From contig CANTFL010000376.1 of NCBI GenBank assembly GCA_947650285.1, forward strand, positions 1 through 64,000: a stretch of 64,000 nt of DNA, read 5' to 3'. The notes below the pieces were generated by a model. It was not told the origin of the DNA, did not search any database, and saw nothing but the letters and a program-made list of their open reading frames with translations. This DNA is from Hyaloperonospora brassicae (lineage: Eukaryota; Oomycota; Peronosporomycetes; Peronosporales; Peronosporaceae). Shown piece by piece: positions 60,041 to 64,000 of this stretch (within the stretch, counting starts at the first letter, position 1; every line of letters begins with the position of its first letter). Both the position numbers and the translations under genes were made by a program.

Positions 60041-62111
60041 CAGTACAACCTGTCTAATTTAATAATGTCTAATGTAATTACCTGCCTAAGGTAATATTCT
60101 GTTCTGGTCCCGACTTAGGACCCATATTAAATATAATAAACCTCCCTAAACTGATACTTGATAGCCAAAAGCTGGTCCAAAAATGAATAAAATTAATACT
60201 CACTATATTGAGGACTTTGAAATTAAGTGCATAACATTTAATGAGCTGTAGAAAAGAATTCTAAGTTGGGCTTCTGCACCAGTCGGTGAGTCCTGATCTT
60301 CCCAATTTTGTCTTTCATTTGCTGGAGGCTTATAAGGAAGTCCTGGTTCAGTTCTAACTGCTGCAACCAAAAGTATTTAAGCGTCTGCGTGGCAATGAGT
60401 GCCTGAGATGACATGGCACGAGGAAGCGCTTCCGTGTCATCTTCCTGTTCCGCCACTTGATCAGATCGAAGGTACTTAGCAATGATATCATCTTCATCTG
60501 GTGTGTAGGCGACATCCTCTTCAGCAGGGTAGTTAAGAAGGACTCTGACGTCCATTGGGTTCTGGTACCGCAACTGACGGATTTACAATTAGAAATCTTC
60601 GATGACCTCATTGTCGACCAGCTGCTGTGCAGTGAATTAGGAGTTCCCACAGCAACCGAGCGACTTTTGCAATTAAGGAAGCAATTCGAGATTGTTTCGG
60701 CCTTGACATCGGAGTTTTTAGCTGCAATCGCCATCCGAAAGGCCTGAAGAACATCAATCCTCTTCGGATCTTCCAAATTTTGTTTGAGGCGCTCAAGGAG
60801 CAAGCGATTGAAGCGCCTGAGATAATAGGCCTTCAAATTACTGATTATGCCTGCGTCGCACGGCTAAGGTTTCGAAGTCGTATTCAGTGGAAGATAAAGA
60901 ACCGTGGTATTGCGCAACCGAATAACTGTAGGAAGCTGAGCAAGCGGTATATGCGCACTGCGATTATCCTTGATTAGAAAAACTTGGCGAATGGCCATGC
61001 GAGCATCAAATGATTTAAGCCATTCGTTGAAGATGGCTTGGGTCATCCATGCTTTACTGCTGTTTCGGTACTTGCAGAAGATGGTGCCAAGTTTGATGTT
61101 TTTAAAAAAAAGCGGACTTTCGACATTCATAGCACGAAGTGCGGCTGCTTGTCCCTTCCATTGCCATTGCAGCACACTGCCAAGGTGATACGCTCTTTGT
61201 TTTGGGTGCGGCCTCCCAGCTGCTTGGTTGCCAGCGAATTAATTGCCTATAAATAAGCTTATGTAAACACAAAGTGTTACCATTTGTTGCAAACAAGTCC
61301 ACTTGTACCAACGAACCCGCAGCCGGTAGAATAGCCCTGTTTCATACATATTGTAAATATCTTTCCACTCGTACTTTTCCAGCGTCTCACGGAAGTCAGG
61401 GAATGATTCCTCGATGAGTGTCATGTCAACAGAACCACTCTCTTCAAAATGGCGAAAGGACCTGATTCCATGCCGGTTTTCAAATAGTTTCAGCCAGACA
61501 TTCGAGAACTCGAACACATCATGCTCAGGGTAGAGGTGTTCAATGAAAAGGGCTGCTTTCTCTTTAATAAGGTCCACCACTCAGGTTGACGCGATCCTGA
61601 TGGCTAAGGAATCCCTCAACTAGAGCATATTCCATCTGAGGATACTTCACGTTCCTTTTACGTTTTGCGTCAAGATTGCTGTTGTCGGCCTTCGCCAAGA
61701 TTGTCGCTTTCCTCTTTAAAAGGCCTTAGATTGTAGGCTGACTGACATTTAACTTGTGCCTCTGTTCTAGCCACTGGATTAGGTCCTTCTAACTGAGCTG
61801 AGGATTCTTATCATGGTGCTCACACAAAGCAATGGAGATCTTGTCCGTCATTGTCGTGTACTGAGCGCCTTTCGGAGACATGTTGGAGGAAGAAAAGTCG
61901 GGGACGACGGGGGACTCCCTGTTTATATAGGTAAGGGGGTTGACTGGGGGTGGCGGCTGCAGCAAGAATCAAAAATGTAAACAAAGCCGATCGCAATATT
62001 TTTCCCACTTGTAAAATCCATATATTTTTTGACCCTGTCGTAAGTGATAACCTCCGTAAAGTATTACCATGACCTCGTTCCCAACGATTTTAATTTAGAC
62101 AGGTTATACTG
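60041..62111 (-). mobile_element. pogo/Tigger-type DNA transposon, complete ends
   Basis: 2071 bp flanked by TA on both sides (60039-60040 and 62112-62113), the Tc1/mariner-superfamily target. Terminal inverted repeats of about 22 bp match with two mismatches: left CAGTACAACCTGTCTAATTT, right (reverse complement) CAGTATAACCTGTCTAAATT. One gene, the transposase, runs on the minus strand. The ends are well kept while the gene is dead. Confidence 0.93.
60238..61851 (-). pseudogene. pogo-type transposase, inactivated
   Basis: About 538 codons from ATG 61851 (MTDKISIALCEHHDKNPQLS) to the stop at 60238. An N-terminal helix-turn-helix has two in-frame stops. A frameshift near 61590 is followed by a CENP-B-like DNA-binding half (EFSNVWLKLFENRHGIRSFR). 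In the DDE domain the first catalytic Asp of the usual NxDETG is Tyr (NMYETGLFYRL, codon 61344-61346). The second is kept in LIKDNRSAH (about 60967), and the third in PCDAGII (60855-60857) right after a TAG where relatives have Gln. One further frameshift near 60580 leads to an acidic C-terminal tail. Confidence 0.93.
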
Positions 62112-64000
62112 TATGTATATAATTATTGATAAATTACACGACATGCGTGCATGCATACGTCATGAATTACTTTACTTACACCAATAATGTCGCCGCGATA
62201 ATCGACCAACAAAATTTGCTATCCACTTGTTACCTGTTCAACTAACTCGCGCATAAATTCGAGGAATTGATTGCCTTCAACCGATACCAAAATCAAAAAC
62301 GATATATACTGAATTTGAACAAGAGAACGGACATTTTTCTATTGACATAGGTTACAACTTACCCTCATCCTAATTTATTCTGCGTCGAGCTGCACAAATT
62401 ATCCGTACTTATTATCTTATCGGTAGTTGAAAATTTTTGATTTATATTAAAGTACGGGTATATTACAAGTATCATCGTCCCTTAGTTTGTGTGTACTGAT
62501 GTTGCATGTGACGCACTTACTACTGCGTTTAAAAAAGATGGGTTATCGCTTGATTTTGCTATCGCGGCTACTTTTCTGCTCATTCTTTTAGTCCAATATG
62601 CGTTGCTGGAATGGGCCACTAAACGCGTTTGATATCACAGTGCAAGCAACCACATTTAATCAAAGTCCAGGCAGTTGCACCTTGATATTATGTGCTCCGT
62701 GCATGCAATTAAATGTATGTCGACGACACACAAACTTAAAGGAGATGCAAGTATATCAAATGTGCTCAATTGCCGAATTAAATGTATACCTATATCGATA
62801 TCTATGATAGGACTTGTAATACATTTGTTACCAATAACGCAAATGCATCTCTGCGATTAGGTAGATCGACTGATGAAAGGCTCGGATCGCGCATGTGTTT
62901 TAAGTGCGATATAAGATATTATTGATGCATACTAACACAGGATTATTGATTTTATCACGATAAGTATCCAGCTAAATATACTCTGCTCCTTACAAGTTTA
63001 AAAAAATTGCGAATTTGTACGTGTATTTACAAGATGGCTCTGCAAGATCGTAATAGCAGGGTAGAAGGGAGATCTCTACCCGAACACCATTAAATCCGAA
63101 TCGTTTATAATTTAAAAATATCCATATTGGCACCGACAGATTTGGATCGTTCTATGCAATAAATTTGGTGAAGGTATAAAAGAAAGAGGAGCGAGCGACA
63201 GCAGCAACGATAGTGGAAAAGCCTGCAAGTGATTATGTGGGTCTGTAATTACCGCATTTCAAGTAATAAATTAAAGGCACAATTACCAAGACAGTAGAAA
63301 AACGTTTCTTAAGCTAAGTAGTGCGACCTAAGTGCCGATTATTTCGTGTTTTATAATCACGTTATCAGCCGTAATCTATAATCCTTCTAGTCAAGATGGG
63401 GCTGCTGGTGTCAATATGTAAGATTTCATCCACGCTAGCAGATGTCTTTATTTTGGAAAATTAAATATGGATCATCTAATTAAACGACTTATTTTTGGCT
63501 ATATTGTTCCCACTTTTTCAAGCGCGAAGTAAGTGGCAGGCATGGCGTCGATTGTCTTCGTTACGAAAGTGGTGACTCAAGCCAAATTATCGGAGTCGTA
63601 GCTGTCAGTGCGATCCCGACTTAAGCTATGTCGGGTTTTTTCTTACACCACAAAGGATGAAAGAGAACGCAAAATGTTGCGCCGCTCTCATAAAAATCAG
63701 CTAAGTTATGCTAACAGCGGGCTTCATTCAATATATTAAATAAACCACCGATGAAATTACTTTTCTTAGTATTAAAATAGCGCATTGAACTTTGAAGACG
63801 TGCGTTAATATTAAGTACAAACCAAAGCTTAAGCATCGAGATCAGCTTTAGACATTACTCATCAATAAGAATGCGCACTACAGAAGGTCATTGATATAAA
63901 TAGAGCGTTACACGTATTCATCCTCAACATTTGTATACATCTGTCATAAAAAACAACTTGGTGGATTGGTGTAACTCGCACTAGGATTTATAACATACCT
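62112..64000. other. AT-rich gene-free end
   Basis: No supported gene; the longest frames are under 70 codons. A stem (CCCGAC/GTCGGG, 63615-63635) followed by six T is noted but not interpretable in a eukaryote. Confidence 0.5.

Noticed and set aside
63615..63641. Bacterial-style terminator (stem plus T run)
   Set aside because: No gene ends nearby and the DNA is eukaryotic; a 6-bp stem is likely by chance in 64 kb.

Overview
The window looks like oomycete nuclear DNA, most likely from the Peronosporales (Phytophthora or a downy mildew). It has AT-rich, repeat-decayed DNA around a small GC-rich gene island, a Ty3/Gypsy chromovirus whose gag, acidic integrase insert and chromodomain match the family I know from these genomes, and a pogo-type DNA transposon. 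The organism is an inference; no marker gene settles it. I see no rRNA, tRNA or CRISPR array.

Layout. Positions 1-41.6 kb are AT-rich and almost gene-free. I recognise four things there: a heavily decayed antisense Gypsy copy (8.2-10.5 kb: integrase zinc finger, RNase H, reverse transcriptase); a probable non-autonomous element with inverted, repeat-rich ends (25.05-26.22 kb); a 21-bp minisatellite open in several frames (30.26-30.57 kb); and small tandem duplications. A decayed LTR (41.6-42.2 kb) and a clean solo LTR with a 5-bp target duplication (44.26-44.70 kb) lead into the gene island at 47-50 kb. The island has two convergent genes: a coiled-coil protein (+) and a BAP31-like ER membrane protein (-) broken by an in-frame TAG.

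From 50.39 to 58.37 kb lies an almost full-length Ty3/Gypsy chromovirus coding on the minus strand: LTR, gag, protease-RT, RNase H, integrase, chromodomain, polypurine tract, LTR. It carries many frameshifts and stops. On its opposite strand, overlapping the integrase tail and filling the space up to the LTR, is a second long reading frame of about 510 codons with a coiled-coil C-terminus. A complete but dead pogo/Tigger-type transposon with TA duplications and terminal inverted repeats follows at 60.04-62.11 kb.

The most striking signal is structural. The whole Gypsy element, LTRs and coding parts alike, is packed with short perfect hairpins (arms 8-12 bp, mostly short loops), often several per 100 bp in the best stretches. 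Their arms are all different in sequence. I located 22 stems of at least 9 bp by hand, where chance predicts well under one. In one LTR hairpin the 7-nt loop is exactly inverted between the two LTRs while the 10-bp arms are identical, which points to hairpin-mediated inversion or template switching. I know of no description of this.
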